64,000 nt of DNA from Rubrivivax sp. Its GTDB lineage: Bacteria > Pseudomonadota > Gammaproteobacteria > Burkholderiales > Burkholderiaceae_C. Below the pieces are notes generated by a model. The model was not told the origin of the DNA and searched no databases. It saw only the letters and a list, made by a program, of their open reading frames with translations. Below are positions 28,201 to 40,868 of the stretch, piece after piece; position 1 is the first letter of the stretch, and every line of letters starts with the position of its first letter. The stretch lies in contig JAUXVE010000010.1 in assembly GCA_030680415.1 (NCBI GenBank), forward strand, positions 1-64,000, written 5' to 3'. Made by a program: the position numbers and the translations under genes.

Positions 28201-29213
28201 AGCGGCGCCGTGAGCGTGAGCACCGCCACGTAGCGCGTGACGTGGAAGGCAGTGACCACCGGCACCCCGAGCTGCAGCACCTTGGCGGTGATGCTCATCT
28301 CGGCAATGCCGCCGGGCGAGGTGCCCAGCAGCACCGTCGCCGGGTGCAGCCCGGCCAGCTGTGCCAGCAGCCAGGCAAATCCGGCCGAGGCGACGATCAT
28401 CGCCAGCGTGCCTGCGGCCACCGCGGCCAGCCAGCGCGGCGCCTGGCGCGCGAAGCCGGCGGTGAAGCGGCTGCCCAGGGCGACGCCGATGAACAGCTGC
28501 CCGGCGTTGCTGGCCGCCTTGGGCAGCGCTGAGAGCTCTACCCCGGCGGCGGTGAGCGCCATCGTCGCTGCCAGCGCGCCCAGCACCCAGGGGTTGGGCG
28601 CACGCAGCAGCGCCAGCAGCGCCACGCCGCCGGCGCTGGCCGTCAGCAGCAGCGCCAGGCCCAGCGGCCGCACTTCCTGCAGCGCCGGCACGGCCGGGTC
28701 GATGCCGTGGATGCCGGCGGCCTGGTAGCCGAAGGGAATCAGCACCACCACCAGCAGCACACGCAGCGAATGCGCTGCCGCCACGCGGTCGACCCGGCCG
28801 CCGTGGCGCTCGGCCAGCAGCGCCATCTCGGAGGCGCCGCCGATGGCCGCGGCGAAGAAGGAGCTGGCGCGGTCGCCGCCGCTCACGCGCAGCAGGAAGC
28901 GGTAGAAGGCGTAGCCGATGACAAAGGCCCAGGCGATGCCGGCCAGCAGCGCCGGCGCCAGCGGCAGCAGCAGCGCCACCACCGCCGGCGTGAAGTACAG
29001 CCCCAGCGCGATGCCGATCATCCACAGCCCGGCGTTGCGCAGCGCGCCCGACGCCGCCAGCCGCAGCCCGGCCATGCCGCAGCCGGCGGTGACGAGCAGC
29101 GGGCCGATCATCCACGGCAGCGGCGCGTGCAGCCGCTCGAAGACGAGTGCCGCGGCCAGCGCCAGCAGCAGCGTCAGGCCGACCCGCCACGCACGCTCAA
29201 GCCGGGGCGGCAT
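28158..29213 (-). CDS. AbrB family membrane protein (putative ammonia monooxygenase-type permease)
   Basis: A 351-residue integral membrane protein of the AbrB/DUF-type duplication family, two repeats of four to five helices. Each half has the family glycine/proline pattern: APLPWMIGPLLVTAGCGM and SFFAAAIGGASEMALLAERH in the first, ELSALPKAASNAGQLFIGVALG and LLGTSPGGIAEMSITAKVLQ in the second. The GGxxEM and GGIAEM motifs are diagnostic. Transport substrate unknown; older databases label it putative ammonia monooxygenase without evidence. It overlaps the upstream oxidoreductase gene by 17 bases and glgX by 43 bases at its 3' end. Confidence 0.88.
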   Translation of the reverse strand: MPPRLERAWRVGLTLLLALAAALVFERLHAPLPWMIGPLLVTAGCGMAGLRLAASGALRNAGLWMIGIALGLYFTPAVVALLLPLAPALLAGIAWAFVIGYAFYRFLLRVSGGDRASSFFAAAIGGASEMALLAERHGGRVDRVAAAHSLRVLLVVVLIPFGYQAAGIHGIDPAVPALQEVRPLGLALLLTASAGGVALLALLRAPNPWVLGALAATMALTAAGVELSALPKAASNAGQLFIGVALGSRFTAGFARQAPRWLAAVAAGTLAMIVASAGFAWLLAQLAGLHPATVLLGTSPGGIAEMSITAKVLQLGVPVVTAFHVTRYVAVLTLTAPLYRWERGRAAARGG

Positions 29214-30297
29214 CCAGCGTCGGGTAGTCGGTGTAGCCGGCCGCGCCGCCGCCGTAGAAGGTGGCGGCGTCGGGTGTGTTCAGCGGCGCGTCCTCGCGCA
29301 GGCGGCGGCCGAGGTCGGGGTTGGCAATGAAGGGTTTGCCGAAGGCCACCAGGTCCGCCGCCCCCGAGGCCACCGCGTCCAGCGCCAGCGAGCGCGTGTA
29401 GCCGTTGTTGACCATCCACGCGCCCTTGAAGCGCCGGCGCAGCGCTGCGTAGTCGAAAGGCGCGTAGTTGCGCGCGCCGCCGGTCTGGCCTTCGACGACA
29501 TGCAGATAGGCCAGCTGCAGCGGCGCCAGCGTCGCCACAGCGAATTCGTGCAGGGCCTGCGGGTCGCTGTCGAGCGCGGCGTCGTTGGACGGCGTCACCG
29601 GCGACAGCCGCAGCCCCGTGCGGCCGCCGCCGATGGCGCCGGCCACGGCCTGCATCACCTCGTGCAGGAAACGCACGCGGTTCTCGATCGGGCCGCCGTA
29701 GGCGTCGCTGCGGTCGTTGATGCTGTCGCGCAGGAACTGGTCGATGAGGTAGCCGTTGGCGCCGTGCACCTCGACGCCGTCGAAACCGGCGTCGATGGCG
29801 TTCAGCGCGGCGCGGCGGTAGTGCTCGACCACGCCCGCGATCTCCGCGGTGGCCAGCGCGCGCGGCGTCGAGCAGGGCGCAAAGCCGCCGGCGATGAGGG
29901 TCTTGCTGGCGGCCGGCCGCGCCGTGCTCGACACCGGCGCCCGGCCGCCGGGCTGCAGCGAGACGTGCGAGATGCGCCCGACGTGCCACAGCTGCACCAC
30001 GATGCGCCCGCCTTGCGCATGCACGGCGTCGGTGACGCGCCGCCAGCCGGCCACCTGCTCGGCGTTGTGGATGCCGGGTGCATCGAGGTAGCCCTGGCCT
30101 TCGGGGCAGACCTGGGTCGCCTCGGTGACGATGAGCCCGGCGCCGCTGGCGGGGTCGGCGCGCTGGGCGTAGTAGGCCGCCATCAGTTCGTTGGGCACCT
30201 GGCCGGGGCTGGCGCGGTTGCGTGTCAACGGGGCCATGACGATGCGCGAGGCGAGGTCGATGTCGCCGACGCGGATGGGGTCGAAGAGGGTGGGCAT
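29197..30297 (-). CDS. Alkene reductase (old yellow enzyme family)
   Basis: A 366-residue FMN-dependent ene-reductase of the NemA/OYE class, using NAD(P)H to reduce activated C=C bonds or nitro compounds. Family blocks: LASRIVMAPLTRNRASPGQV, LIVTEATQVCPEGQGY, QLWHVGRISH, DGVEVHGANGYLIDQFL, GGPIENRVRF, RLSPVTPSND and ADLVAFGKPFIANPDLGRRL. HGAN carries the paired His/Asn that bind substrate. Overlaps the AbrB gene by 17 bases, so likely a two-gene operon. ATG 30297 is clear. Confidence 0.93.
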   Translation of the reverse strand: MPTLFDPIRVGDIDLASRIVMAPLTRNRASPGQVPNELMAAYYAQRADPASGAGLIVTEATQVCPEGQGYLDAPGIHNAEQVAGWRRVTDAVHAQGGRIVVQLWHVGRISHVSLQPGGRAPVSSTARPAASKTLIAGGFAPCSTPRALATAEIAGVVEHYRRAALNAIDAGFDGVEVHGANGYLIDQFLRDSINDRSDAYGGPIENRVRFLHEVMQAVAGAIGGGRTGLRLSPVTPSNDAALDSDPQALHEFAVATLAPLQLAYLHVVEGQTGGARNYAPFDYAALRRRFKGAWMVNNGYTRSLALDAVASGAADLVAFGKPFIANPDLGRRLREDAPLNTPDAATFYGGGAAGYTDYPTLDAAPA

Positions 30298-30375
30298 GGT
30301 GCGAGGTTAGCGCATGGCAACGGCGCCGCTGGGTGCCTGGCGCCCGCCGGCCTGGCGACGTGGCACAGTCGCGGC

Positions 30376-31239
30376 ATGCTCGCCTACCGCCACGCCTTCC
30401 ACGCCGGCAACCACGCCGACGTTCTCAAGCACCTGGTGCTGATGCTGGTGCTGCAGCACATGAACCTCAAGGACAAGGGCTGGCGTTACGTGGACACCCA
30501 CGCCGGCGCCGGCGGCTATTCGCTGGAAGGCGACTACGCGAAGAAGCGCGGCGAGTTCGAGCACGGCGTCGCCCGCCTGTGGGACCGCGACGACCTGCCC
30601 GCGCCGCTGGCCGACTACGTGGCGCTGGTGCGCGCCTTCAACGGCGGCAAGAAGCTGCGCCAGTACCCCGGCTCGCCGGCGGTGGCGCAGCTGCTGATGC
30701 GGCCGCAGGACCAGCTGCGACTGTTCGAGCTGCACCCCACCGACCACAAGATCCTGGCCTCGTACCTGGGCGACGTGCCCGGCGTCGAGGTGCACCTGGC
30801 CGATGGCTTCGCGCGCCTGAAGTCGCAACTGCCGCCGCCGACCAGGCGCGGTGTCGTGCTCATCGACCCCAGCTACGAACTCAAGGCCGACTACACGCGC
30901 ACGCTGGGCGCGCTGCGCGAGGCGCTGGAGCAGTTTGCCGACGCGGTGGTGATCGTCTGGTTGCCGCAGCTGCAGCTGCTCGAGGCCACGCAACTGCCGC
31001 AGCGCCTGAAGGCCGCCGCGGTGGCCGGCGCCAGGAAGGGCTGGCTGCAGGCGCGGCTCACCGTGGTGCGCGCCGGCGAGCGCGGTTTCGGCCTCATGGG
31101 CAGCAGTGTCTTCGTGGCCAACCCGCCGCACACGCTGCACGGCGCGCTGCAGCCGCTGTTGCCGTGGCTGGCCGAGGCGCTGGAGCAGGAACCGGGGGCG
31201 CAGGGGCACGCGTTGGCCCAGGGCGCGGGCGGCGCCTGA
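30376..31239 (+). CDS. rlmJ: 23S rRNA (adenine(2030)-N(6))-methyltransferase RlmJ
   Basis: A 287-residue enzyme methylating A2030 of 23S rRNA. MLAYRHAFHAGNHADVLKH is the unmistakable family start. YVDTHAGAGGYSLEGDY is the cofactor site, LFELHPTDH follows, and VVLIDPSYELKADY holds the catalytic motif in the DPSY form (E. coli has DPPY), which I recall as common in this order. A C-terminal extension of about 10 Gly/Ala residues is unremarkable. Divergent from the ene-reductase by 78 bases. Confidence 0.95.
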   Translation: MLAYRHAFHAGNHADVLKHLVLMLVLQHMNLKDKGWRYVDTHAGAGGYSLEGDYAKKRGEFEHGVARLWDRDDLPAPLADYVALVRAFNGGKKLRQYPGSPAVAQLLMRPQDQLRLFELHPTDHKILASYLGDVPGVEVHLADGFARLKSQLPPPTRRGVVLIDPSYELKADYTRTLGALREALEQFADAVVIVWLPQLQLLEATQLPQRLKAAAVAGARKGWLQARLTVVRAGERGFGLMGSSVFVANPPHTLHGALQPLLPWLAEALEQEPGAQGHALAQGAGGA

Positions 31240-31287
31240 AACCGACCCGGGGCTGGGCGCCACTGTGCACTGCGGCCTGGCGCAGGG

Positions 31288-31734
31288 CTACGGGCAGGGC
31301 CCTGCGTCGACCATCGCTGCAAGGTAGATGTCGCAGAACTCGGGCGGCATGCGGCGCGCCCGGCCGCTGCTCAGTTCGATGCAGACCAGATCCCAGCGGC
31401 CGCGCATGATGGTCGCCTGGTCGCGATTGCGGATCAACTGAAAGCGACGCTCTAGCGTCAACTTGCCGTCGCTGGCAAGCAGCCAGGTGGCCAGGGTGAG
31501 CTCGTCATCCAGAACCGTGGGCAGCAGGTAGTCGTATTCGCCGCGGCGTATCGCCATCGCGCGATCGAGGCGCTGGTAGTCGGCCAGACTCAGGCCGAGT
31601 GCTTCCGAATGGGCCCAGCCTATCCTTTCGCACCACTGCACATAGACCGCATTGTTGGTGTGGTTCAAGCCATCGATGTCATCGCGCTGCGGCATGGCAG
31701 GCAAGGTGTAAGGCCGCGGATAGTCCCAGTCCAT
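31288..31734 (-). CDS. Acyl-CoA thioesterase (4HBT hotdog family)
   Basis: A 148-residue hotdog-fold thioesterase. DDIDGLNHTNNAVYVQWCE contains the family active-site stretch (D-x-x-x-H-x-N-N-A-x-Y), close to 4-hydroxybenzoyl-CoA thioesterase/YbgC. RRFQLIRNRDQATIMRGRWDLVCIE is the second-half beta sheet. Substrate acyl chain unknown. ATG 31734 was chosen because residues upstream in the same frame (to 31806) are Arg/Leu-rich and unlike the family. Converges with rlmJ and is followed upstream by the Crp/Fnr gene on the same strand. Confidence 0.87.
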   Translation of the reverse strand: MDWDYPRPYTLPAMPQRDDIDGLNHTNNAVYVQWCERIGWAHSEALGLSLADYQRLDRAMAIRRGEYDYLLPTVLDDELTLATWLLASDGKLTLERRFQLIRNRDQATIMRGRWDLVCIELSSGRARRMPPEFCDIYLAAMVDAGPCP

Positions 31735-31828
31735 ACGGTGCGCTCGGAGGTCGAGCCGGGATCTTAGCCACCCCAGGCTGGCCCAAGCGCGAGCGAAAGC
31801 CTGCACGTGCAGGCTCGAGGCGTTGCAG

Positions 31829-32569
31829 TCAGGCGGCGTGGACGATGCCGTGCAGCGCGGCCTCGTCCAGCACGTGGACGCAACGCTTGCTGACCACCAG
31901 CACGCCGTCGCTCTGCAACCTGGAGAAAGTCCGGCTGACCGTCTCCAACTGCAGGCCGAGGCAGCTGCCGATTTCGTCGCGCGACATGCGCAACACCAAG
32001 GCCGATGAGGAAAAGCCGCGCGCCCGCAAACGTCCGATCAGGTCGAGCAGGAAGGCCGCGACACGCCCTTCGGCGGCCACCGAACCCAGCAGCAGCATGA
32101 AGGCGTGGGCGCGCACGATCTCGCGGCTCATGGCCCTGTGGAATTCGTGCTGCAAGGCGGCGGATTCCTGCAACAGGCAGTTCAACGCGTCATAGGGAAC
32201 GACGCACACCAGTGCGTCTTCCAGCGCCACCGCAGCGACGCTGTGGCGGCCGGCACCGATGCCGTCCAGGCCGAGCAGCTCGCCGGTCATGTGGAACCCG
32301 GTGACCTGGCAGTGACCGTCCTTGTCGCTCAGGCAGGTCTTGAACACTCCCGCGTGTATCTCGTACAGTGCCGCCAGGCGGTCGCCTTGACAAAACAACT
32401 CGGCGCCGCGCGCAACGCGGCGCCGCTCGGCCGCCAACGTTTGCAGGCGCAGGCGGATTGCTGGGCCGGGCCGGCTCGCGCCCACCGGTTCGTGCCGGAT
32501 GAAGCTCGAGCGGACGGCCATTGCAGCCGGTGCATGGATGTTGTCGACCGCGGACGGGGTGGCTGACAT
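31829..32569 (-). CDS. Crp/Fnr family transcriptional regulator lacking the FNR cysteine cluster
   Basis: A 246-residue regulator. A cyclic-nucleotide-type beta roll occupies about residues 40-150 (LFCQGDRLAALYEIHAGVFKT, HMTGELLGLDGIGAGRHS). The helix-turn-helix reads MSRDEIGSCLGLQLETVSRT; its E-x-x-S-R is the FNR recognition pattern, predicting TTGAT-N4-ATCAA-like sites. The N-terminal 60 residues contain no run of cysteines (the first Cys is in LFCQG), so the oxygen-labile iron-sulfur cluster of true FNR is not expected; a Dnr-like heme/NO sensor or another signal is possible. Target genes not evident nearby. Upstream 252 bases hold no clear palindrome. Confidence 0.85.
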   Translation of the reverse strand: MSATPSAVDNIHAPAAMAVRSSFIRHEPVGASRPGPAIRLRLQTLAAERRRVARGAELFCQGDRLAALYEIHAGVFKTCLSDKDGHCQVTGFHMTGELLGLDGIGAGRHSVAAVALEDALVCVVPYDALNCLLQESAALQHEFHRAMSREIVRAHAFMLLLGSVAAEGRVAAFLLDLIGRLRARGFSSSALVLRMSRDEIGSCLGLQLETVSRTFSRLQSDGVLVVSKRCVHVLDEAALHGIVHAA

Positions 32570-32821
32570 CGTGCTTGTTCCGGTTCTCTGGGATGGAAGG
32601 AACCACGATGCAGCGGCAGCGCACCTCGCGTCTGTGCTCTGCCGAACATAGCCTCCACCTGCTCACCCGAGGCTCCCGAGAAGCCTGCCGCGTGTTCACC
32701 TGCGCCGCCATGCCCTGCAAACAGCCGGCCTCGCCCCATCGACCCCCGAGATTTTGTCAATGCCTGCGCCGCCGGCTCCAGCACTGATACGTGCCCAGGA
32801 AGAACTTCACGCGCACCGCCG

Positions 32822-33508
32822 ATGACGCCCCTGTTTCGCCGCCCCGCCTTCGTCCGCGCCGCACCCTTCGTCGCCTTCATGGCCTTCCTGGGTTGGCGCT
32901 CCCTCGCGCCGGCCGACGTCACATGGGTCGGCCTGGACCCGCGCTGGCTCTACGCACTGCAGGTCGTGGTGGTCGGTGCGATGTTGGCCTGGTGGTGGCG
33001 CGAATACGGTGAACTGGCGCGGCAGACCCTGCCCACCGCGCGCGAGGCGCTGCTTGCCGCGGCGGTGGGCGTGGTCGTGTTCCTGCTGTGGGTGCGGCTC
33101 GACGCGCCGTGGATGACCATCACCACCGGTGCCGTGTCGCCGTTCGTACCCCTCGGCGCCGAGGGCCGGCTCGACTGGGCCCTGGTCGTCCCGCGCCTCG
33201 TCGGCGCCGCGCTGCTGGTGCCGGTGATGGAAGAGTTGTTCTGGCGCTCGTTCCTGATGCGCTGGATCCAGCACCCGGTATTCGAGTCCGTGGCACCGGC
33301 GCGGGTGGGGCTGAAGGCCATCGTGCTGTCGACCTTTCTGTTCGTGCTGGCGTACACGCTGTGGCTGGCCGCCGTCGTCGCCGGCTTGGCGTATGCCTGG
33401 CTGTACATCCGCACCGGCAAGCTTTGGGTGGCGGTGATTGCGCATGGCGTCACCAACGGCATGCTCGGTGCCTGGGTGCTGGCCACCGGGAACTGGCAGT
33501 TCTGGTAG
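32822..33508 (+). CDS. CAAX prenyl protease-related membrane protein (PEP-CTERM-associated type)
   Basis: A 228-residue membrane protein of the CPBP/Abi family, of the subgroup I recall as linked to exosortase/PEP-CTERM systems (TIGR03008-like). Six to seven hydrophobic helices. Motif 1 EELFWRS is at residues 137-143 and motif 3 HGVTN at 208-212. Motif 2, expected as F-x-x-x-H, reads FVLAY at 174-178, so the usual His is Tyr. Either this subgroup tolerates the change or the protein is not an active protease. PEP-CTERM genes elsewhere in the window fit a role in that pathway. Start ATG 32822 agrees with a short cytoplasmic N-terminus. Confidence 0.8.
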   Translation: MTPLFRRPAFVRAAPFVAFMAFLGWRSLAPADVTWVGLDPRWLYALQVVVVGAMLAWWWREYGELARQTLPTAREALLAAAVGVVVFLLWVRLDAPWMTITTGAVSPFVPLGAEGRLDWALVVPRLVGAALLVPVMEELFWRSFLMRWIQHPVFESVAPARVGLKAIVLSTFLFVLAYTLWLAAVVAGLAYAWLYIRTGKLWVAVIAHGVTNGMLGAWVLATGNWQFW

Positions 33509-33532
33509 CCCACCGACTGGCGTGGGTTGGCC

Positions 33533-35849
<2,317 letters not shown>

Positions 35850-35905
35850 GGGGCAGGCCCGAAGGCCCGATGTCACGGCAAGGATAGACCGGTCAAAATT
35901 GTTCC

Positions 35906-38053
35906 ATGCCCAGCCCGCCGCCAGCGACCGCGGCCCCCAAGCCCCCACAGGACAAGCTCTCGGCGCCCGCGCGGGCGCTGCGCAAGCTCGGCCTGGCGCG
36001 TGACATCGACCTCGCGCTGCACCTGCCGATGCGTTACGTCGACGAGACGCGCATCGTGCCCATCGCCACGCTGCGCGACGGTGACACCGCGCAAGTGCAG
36101 GGCACGGTGCGCGAATGCCGCGTCGAGACACGCACGCGACGCCAGCTCGTCGTGCGCCTGGCCGACGACAGCGGCGAGCTCGTGCTGCGCCTCGTCCACT
36201 TCTACCCCTCGCACCAGAAGACGCTCGCCGTGGGCCACCTCGTTCGCGCCCGCGGCGAGGTGCGCGGCGGCTTCTTCGGCCGCGAGATGGTGCACCCCGA
36301 GTTCCGCGCCGTCGCCGCCGACACCGCCTTGCCGCAGGCGCTGACGCCGGTCTACCCGAGCAGCGCACAGCTGCCGCAGGCCTACCTGCGCAAGGCCGTG
36401 GCCTCGGCGCTGGCGCGCGCGCCGCTGGCCGAGCTGTTGCCGGCCGAGGTGCTGCCGTGCGGCCTGCCGACGCTGCGCGAGGCGCTGCTGTTCCTGCACC
36501 ACCCCAGCCCCGCGGTGCCGCTGGAAACGCTCGAAGACCACAGCCACCCGGCCTGGCAGCGGCTGAAGTTCGAGGAGTTGCTGGCGCAGCAGCTGTCGCA
36601 GGCCCAGGCGCAGGCGGCGCGCGCCCTGCTGGCGGCGCCGGTGCTGCCGCCGCGCAGCGGCGGCCTGGCGGCGCGGCTGCTGGCCACGCTGCCCTTTGCG
36701 CTGACCGCCGCGCAGCAGCGCGTGGTGGCCGAGATCGGCGCCGACCTCGGGCGCCCGCAACCCATGCACCGGCTGCTGCAGGGCGATGTCGGCTCGGGCA
36801 AGACCGTGGTCGCGGCGCTGGCCGCGGCCGTGGCCATCGACGCCGGCTGGCAATGCGCGCTGATGGCGCCCACCGAGATCCTGGCCGAGCAGCACTTCCG
36901 CAAGCTCGTCGGCTGGCTGCAGCCGCTGGGCGTGCAGGTGGCCTGGCTCACCGGCAGCCGCAAGGGCCGCGGCCGCAAGGCGATGGTCGAGAGCGTGGCC
37001 TCGGGCCAGGCCATGCTGGTGGTGGGCACGCACGCCGTGATCCAGGACGACGTTGCCTTCGCGCGGCTGGGGCTGGCCATCGTCGACGAGCAGCACCGCT
37101 TTGGCGTCGCGCAGCGCCTCGCGCTGCGTCAGAAGCTCGTCGATCAAGCTGGGCCCTCCCCCGCGAGCGGGAGCGACGGGGAGGGGGCGGGCCACAGTAA
37201 AGATCATGAGGATGGGGTTCGAGCACAGCTCGAACCCCACCTCCTCATGATGAGCGCGACGCCGATCCCGCGCACGCTGGCGATGAGCTACTTCGCCGAC
37301 CTCGACGTCAGCACCATCGACGAACTGCCGCCCGGGCGCACGCCGGTGCTGACCAAGGTCTTCGCCGACAGCCGGCGCGAGCAGGTGGTGGCGCGCATCC
37401 GCGACGAAGTCGGGCGCGGCCGCCAGGTCTACTGGGTGTGCCCGCTGGTGGAGGAGAGCGAGCACCTCGACCTGCAGAACGCCACCGCCACCCACGCCGA
37501 GCTCGGCGCCGCGCTGCCCGGCGTGGTGGTCGGCCTGCTGCACGGGCGCATGCCGCAGGCCGAGAAGGCGGCGGTGATGGCGCTGTTCACCGCCGGCGCG
37601 ATGAAGCTGCTGGTGGCCACCACCGTCATCGAGGTCGGCGTCGACGTGCCCAACGCCAGCCTGATGGTGATCGAACACGCCGAGCGTTTCGGACTGGCGC
37701 AGCTGCACCAGCTGCGCGGCCGTGTCGGCCGCGGTGAGGTGGCCAGCGTGTGCGTGCTGCTGTACACGGCGCCGCTGTCGGCCACCGGAAAGGCGCGCCT
37801 GCAGGCCATGGCCGAAACCAGCGACGGTTTCGAGATCGCGCGCCGCGACCTCGACATCCGCGGCCCCGGCGAGTTCATGGGTGCGCGCCAGAGCGGCGAC
37901 GCGCTGCTGCGCTTCGCCGACCTGCAGCAGGACAGTGCGTTGCTGCAGCACGCGCGAGCGGTGGCGCCGCGGCTGCTGCGCCACCATCCGGCGGCGGCCG
38001 AGGCGCACGTGACACGCTGGCTGGCCGGGCGCGCCGAGTTCCTGAAGGCCTGA
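35906..38053 (+). CDS. recG: ATP-dependent DNA helicase RecG (with unusual internal insert)
   Basis: A 715-residue branch-migrating helicase that regresses stalled replication forks. Wedge/OB domain at residues about 60-170 ([31 protein letters not shown]), then Walker [18 protein letters not shown], motif Ia [32 protein letters not shown] (motif II), [18 protein letters not shown] (motif III), [39 protein letters not shown] split over motifs V and VI. Between motif II and motif III lies about 30 extra residues ([20 protein letters not shown] region) encoded by two palindromes at 37151-37251. The insert keeps frame, so the enzyme is probably made. The loop is variable in the family, which makes tolerance plausible. 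Confidence 0.94.
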   Translation: MPSPPPATAAPKPPQDKLSAPARALRKLGLARDIDLALHLPMRYVDETRIVPIATLRDGDTAQVQGTVRECRVETRTRRQLVVRLADDSGELVLRLVHFYPSHQKTLAVGHLVRARGEVRGGFFGREMVHPEFRAVAADTALPQALTPVYPSSAQLPQAYLRKAVASALARAPLAELLPAEVLPCGLPTLREALLFLHHPSPAVPLETLEDHSHPAWQRLKFEELLAQQLSQAQAQAARALLAAPVLPPRSGGLAARLLATLPFALTAAQQRVVAEIGADLGRPQPMHRLLQGDVGSGKTVVAALAAAVAIDAGWQCALMAPTEILAEQHFRKLVGWLQPLGVQVAWLTGSRKGRGRKAMVESVASGQAMLVVGTHAVIQDDVAFARLGLAIVDEQHRFGVAQRLALRQKLVDQAGPSPASGSDGEGAGHSKDHEDGVRAQLEPHLLMMSATPIPRTLAMSYFADLDVSTIDELPPGRTPVLTKVFADSRREQVVARIRDEVGRGRQVYWVCPLVEESEHLDLQNATATHAELGAALPGVVVGLLHGRMPQAEKAAVMALFTAGAMKLLVATTVIEVGVDVPNASLMVIEHAERFGLAQLHQLRGRVGRGEVASVCVLLYTAPLSATGKARLQAMAETSDGFEIARRDLDIRGPGEFMGARQSGDALLRFADLQQDSALLQHARAVAPRLLRHHPAAAEAHVTRWLAGRAEFLKA
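37151..37251. repeat. Two consecutive palindromes inserted in frame in recG
   Basis: First (37151-37193): CCCTCCCC ... GGGGAGGG with GC-rich flanks, a hairpin-like, REP-style sequence. Second (37203-37251): a 21-base left arm starting ATCATGAGGA and a right arm ending TCCTCATGAT, pairing fully except for two extra bases, around the 5-base loop CACAG. Together they encode most of the extra residues in RecG and have no counterpart in the RecG proteins I know. Confidence 0.8.
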
Positions 38054-38081
38054 TGGACGCGGCGCGCGCGACAATCTCACA

Positions 38082-39005
38082 ATGACCCTGACCGAGCTCA
38101 AGTACATCGTCGCTGTCGCGCGCGAGAAGCACTTCGGCCGTGCCGCCGAGGCCTGCTTCGTCGCGCAGCCGACGCTCAGCGTGGCCATCAAGAAGCTGGA
38201 GGCGGAGCTCGACGTCAAGATCTTCGAACGCGGCACCAGCGAGGTCAGCGTGACGCCGCTGGGCGAGCAGATCGTGCGCCAGGCGCAGCAGGTCATCGAG
38301 CAGGCGGCGGCGATCAAGGAGATCGCCAAGCGCGGCAAGGACCCGGTGGCCGGGCCGCTGCGGCTGGGCATCATCTACACCATCGGCCCCTACCTGCTGC
38401 CCGACCTGGTGCGCCAGGCCATCGAGCGCGTGCCGCAGATGCCGCTGATGCTGCAGGAGAACTTCACCGCCAGGCTGCTGGAGATGCTGCGCACCGGTGA
38501 ACTGGACTGCGCGATCATGGCCGAGCCGTTTCCCGACAGCGGGCTGGCCACGGCAAAGCTGTACGACGAGCCCTTCGTCGCCGCCGTGCCCACCGGACAC
38601 GCGCTGGCCAGGCGCAAGTCGATCACGGCCGAGGAGCTGAAGCAGGAGACGATGCTGCTGCTGGGCACCGGCCACTGCTTCCGCGACCATGTGCTCGAGG
38701 TCTGCCCCGAGTACGCGCGCTTCGCCAGCGACGCCGAGGGCATCCGCAAGAGCTTCGAGGGCAGCTCGCTGGAGACCATCAAGTACATGGTGGCCTCGGG
38801 CATGGGTGTCACGGTGGTGCCGCAACTCAGTGTGCCCAAGGAGGTGCAGCCGCACATCCGCTACGTCAAGTTCACCGCCCCGGTGCCGACGCGCCGCGTC
38901 GTGCTGGCCTGGCGTCGCACCTTCCCGCGCTACGAGGCGATCGCGGCGCTGCGCAACTGCATCTATGCCTGCCCGCTGCCGGGCGTCAAGCGGCTGACGA
39001 ACTGA
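38082..39005 (+). CDS. oxyR: Hydrogen-peroxide-sensing LysR regulator OxyR
   Basis: A 307-residue LysR regulator. The N-terminal HTH reads FGRAAEACFVAQPTLSVAIK. The redox cysteines fall at exactly residues 199 and 208 (GTGHCFRDHVLEVC), the same numbering as E. coli OxyR Cys199 and Cys208, so peroxide sensing by disulfide formation is expected. SGMGVTVVPQLSV and the C-terminal RTFPRYEAI are family-like. Starts 28 bases after recG and is probably co-transcribed with it, an arrangement I recall for Burkholderiales. Confidence 0.96.
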   Translation: MTLTELKYIVAVAREKHFGRAAEACFVAQPTLSVAIKKLEAELDVKIFERGTSEVSVTPLGEQIVRQAQQVIEQAAAIKEIAKRGKDPVAGPLRLGIIYTIGPYLLPDLVRQAIERVPQMPLMLQENFTARLLEMLRTGELDCAIMAEPFPDSGLATAKLYDEPFVAAVPTGHALARRKSITAEELKQETMLLLGTGHCFRDHVLEVCPEYARFASDAEGIRKSFEGSSLETIKYMVASGMGVTVVPQLSVPKEVQPHIRYVKFTAPVPTRRVVLAWRRTFPRYEAIAALRNCIYACPLPGVKRLTN

Positions 39006-39058
39006 GCGGCGCGAGCGTCGAACCGGGTCCGGCGCGATAATTGCGGTTTCCCTGATAC

Positions 39059-39081
39059 GCGGCCCGCTTCGCGCGGGCCGC
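39059..39081 (+). terminator. GC hairpin between oxyR and prfC
   Basis: Perfect nine-pair stem GCGGCCCGC / GCGGGCCGC with loop TTCGC, followed by TTGCATTTC and then, 10 bases later, the prfC start. It may end the oxyR transcript. Because it sits where the prfC ribosome binding site should be, and no Shine-Dalgarno is visible, it could also affect prfC translation. Confidence 0.5.
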
Positions 39082-39090
39082 TTGCATTTC

Positions 39091-40734
<1,644 letters not shown>

Positions 40735-40741
40735 CACTGGA

Positions 40742-40857
40742 CGCAGGGCCGTCCCTGCGGACGGACCTGCGCCTGCGGCATCGGCCGGCGCCTGCAAGCG
40801 CCGGCGCGCCCTGCAAGGGCGATCAGGCCAGACATGCCTGGCCGCGCTGTCGCGGCC
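40742..40857. repeat. Array of five adjacent hairpins after prfC
   Basis: In 116 bases between prfC and hepT: CGCAGGG-CCGT-CCCTGCG (40742-40759); GCCGGCGC-CTGCAA-GCGCCGGC (40784-40805); GCCCT-GCA-AGGGC (40808-40820); CAGGC-N7-GCCTG (40824-40840); GGCCGCG-CTGT-CGCGGCC (40840-40857). All stems are perfect. Any one could end transcription of prfC or of hepT from the other side, but five in a row is more than a terminator needs. No T tracts. Confidence 0.65.
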
Positions 40858-40868
40858 CGGCCCGACGA

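Noticed and set aside
25942-29190. 1082-codon minus-strand frame over glgX and the AbrB gene
   Set aside because: Antisense to glgX and out of frame with the true AbrB gene; composition is typical shadow.
33509-33532. Terminator between the CAAX protease gene and tgt (CCCAC ... GTGGG)
   Set aside because: Only a five-pair stem with wobble extension and no T tract; too weak to list as a feature.
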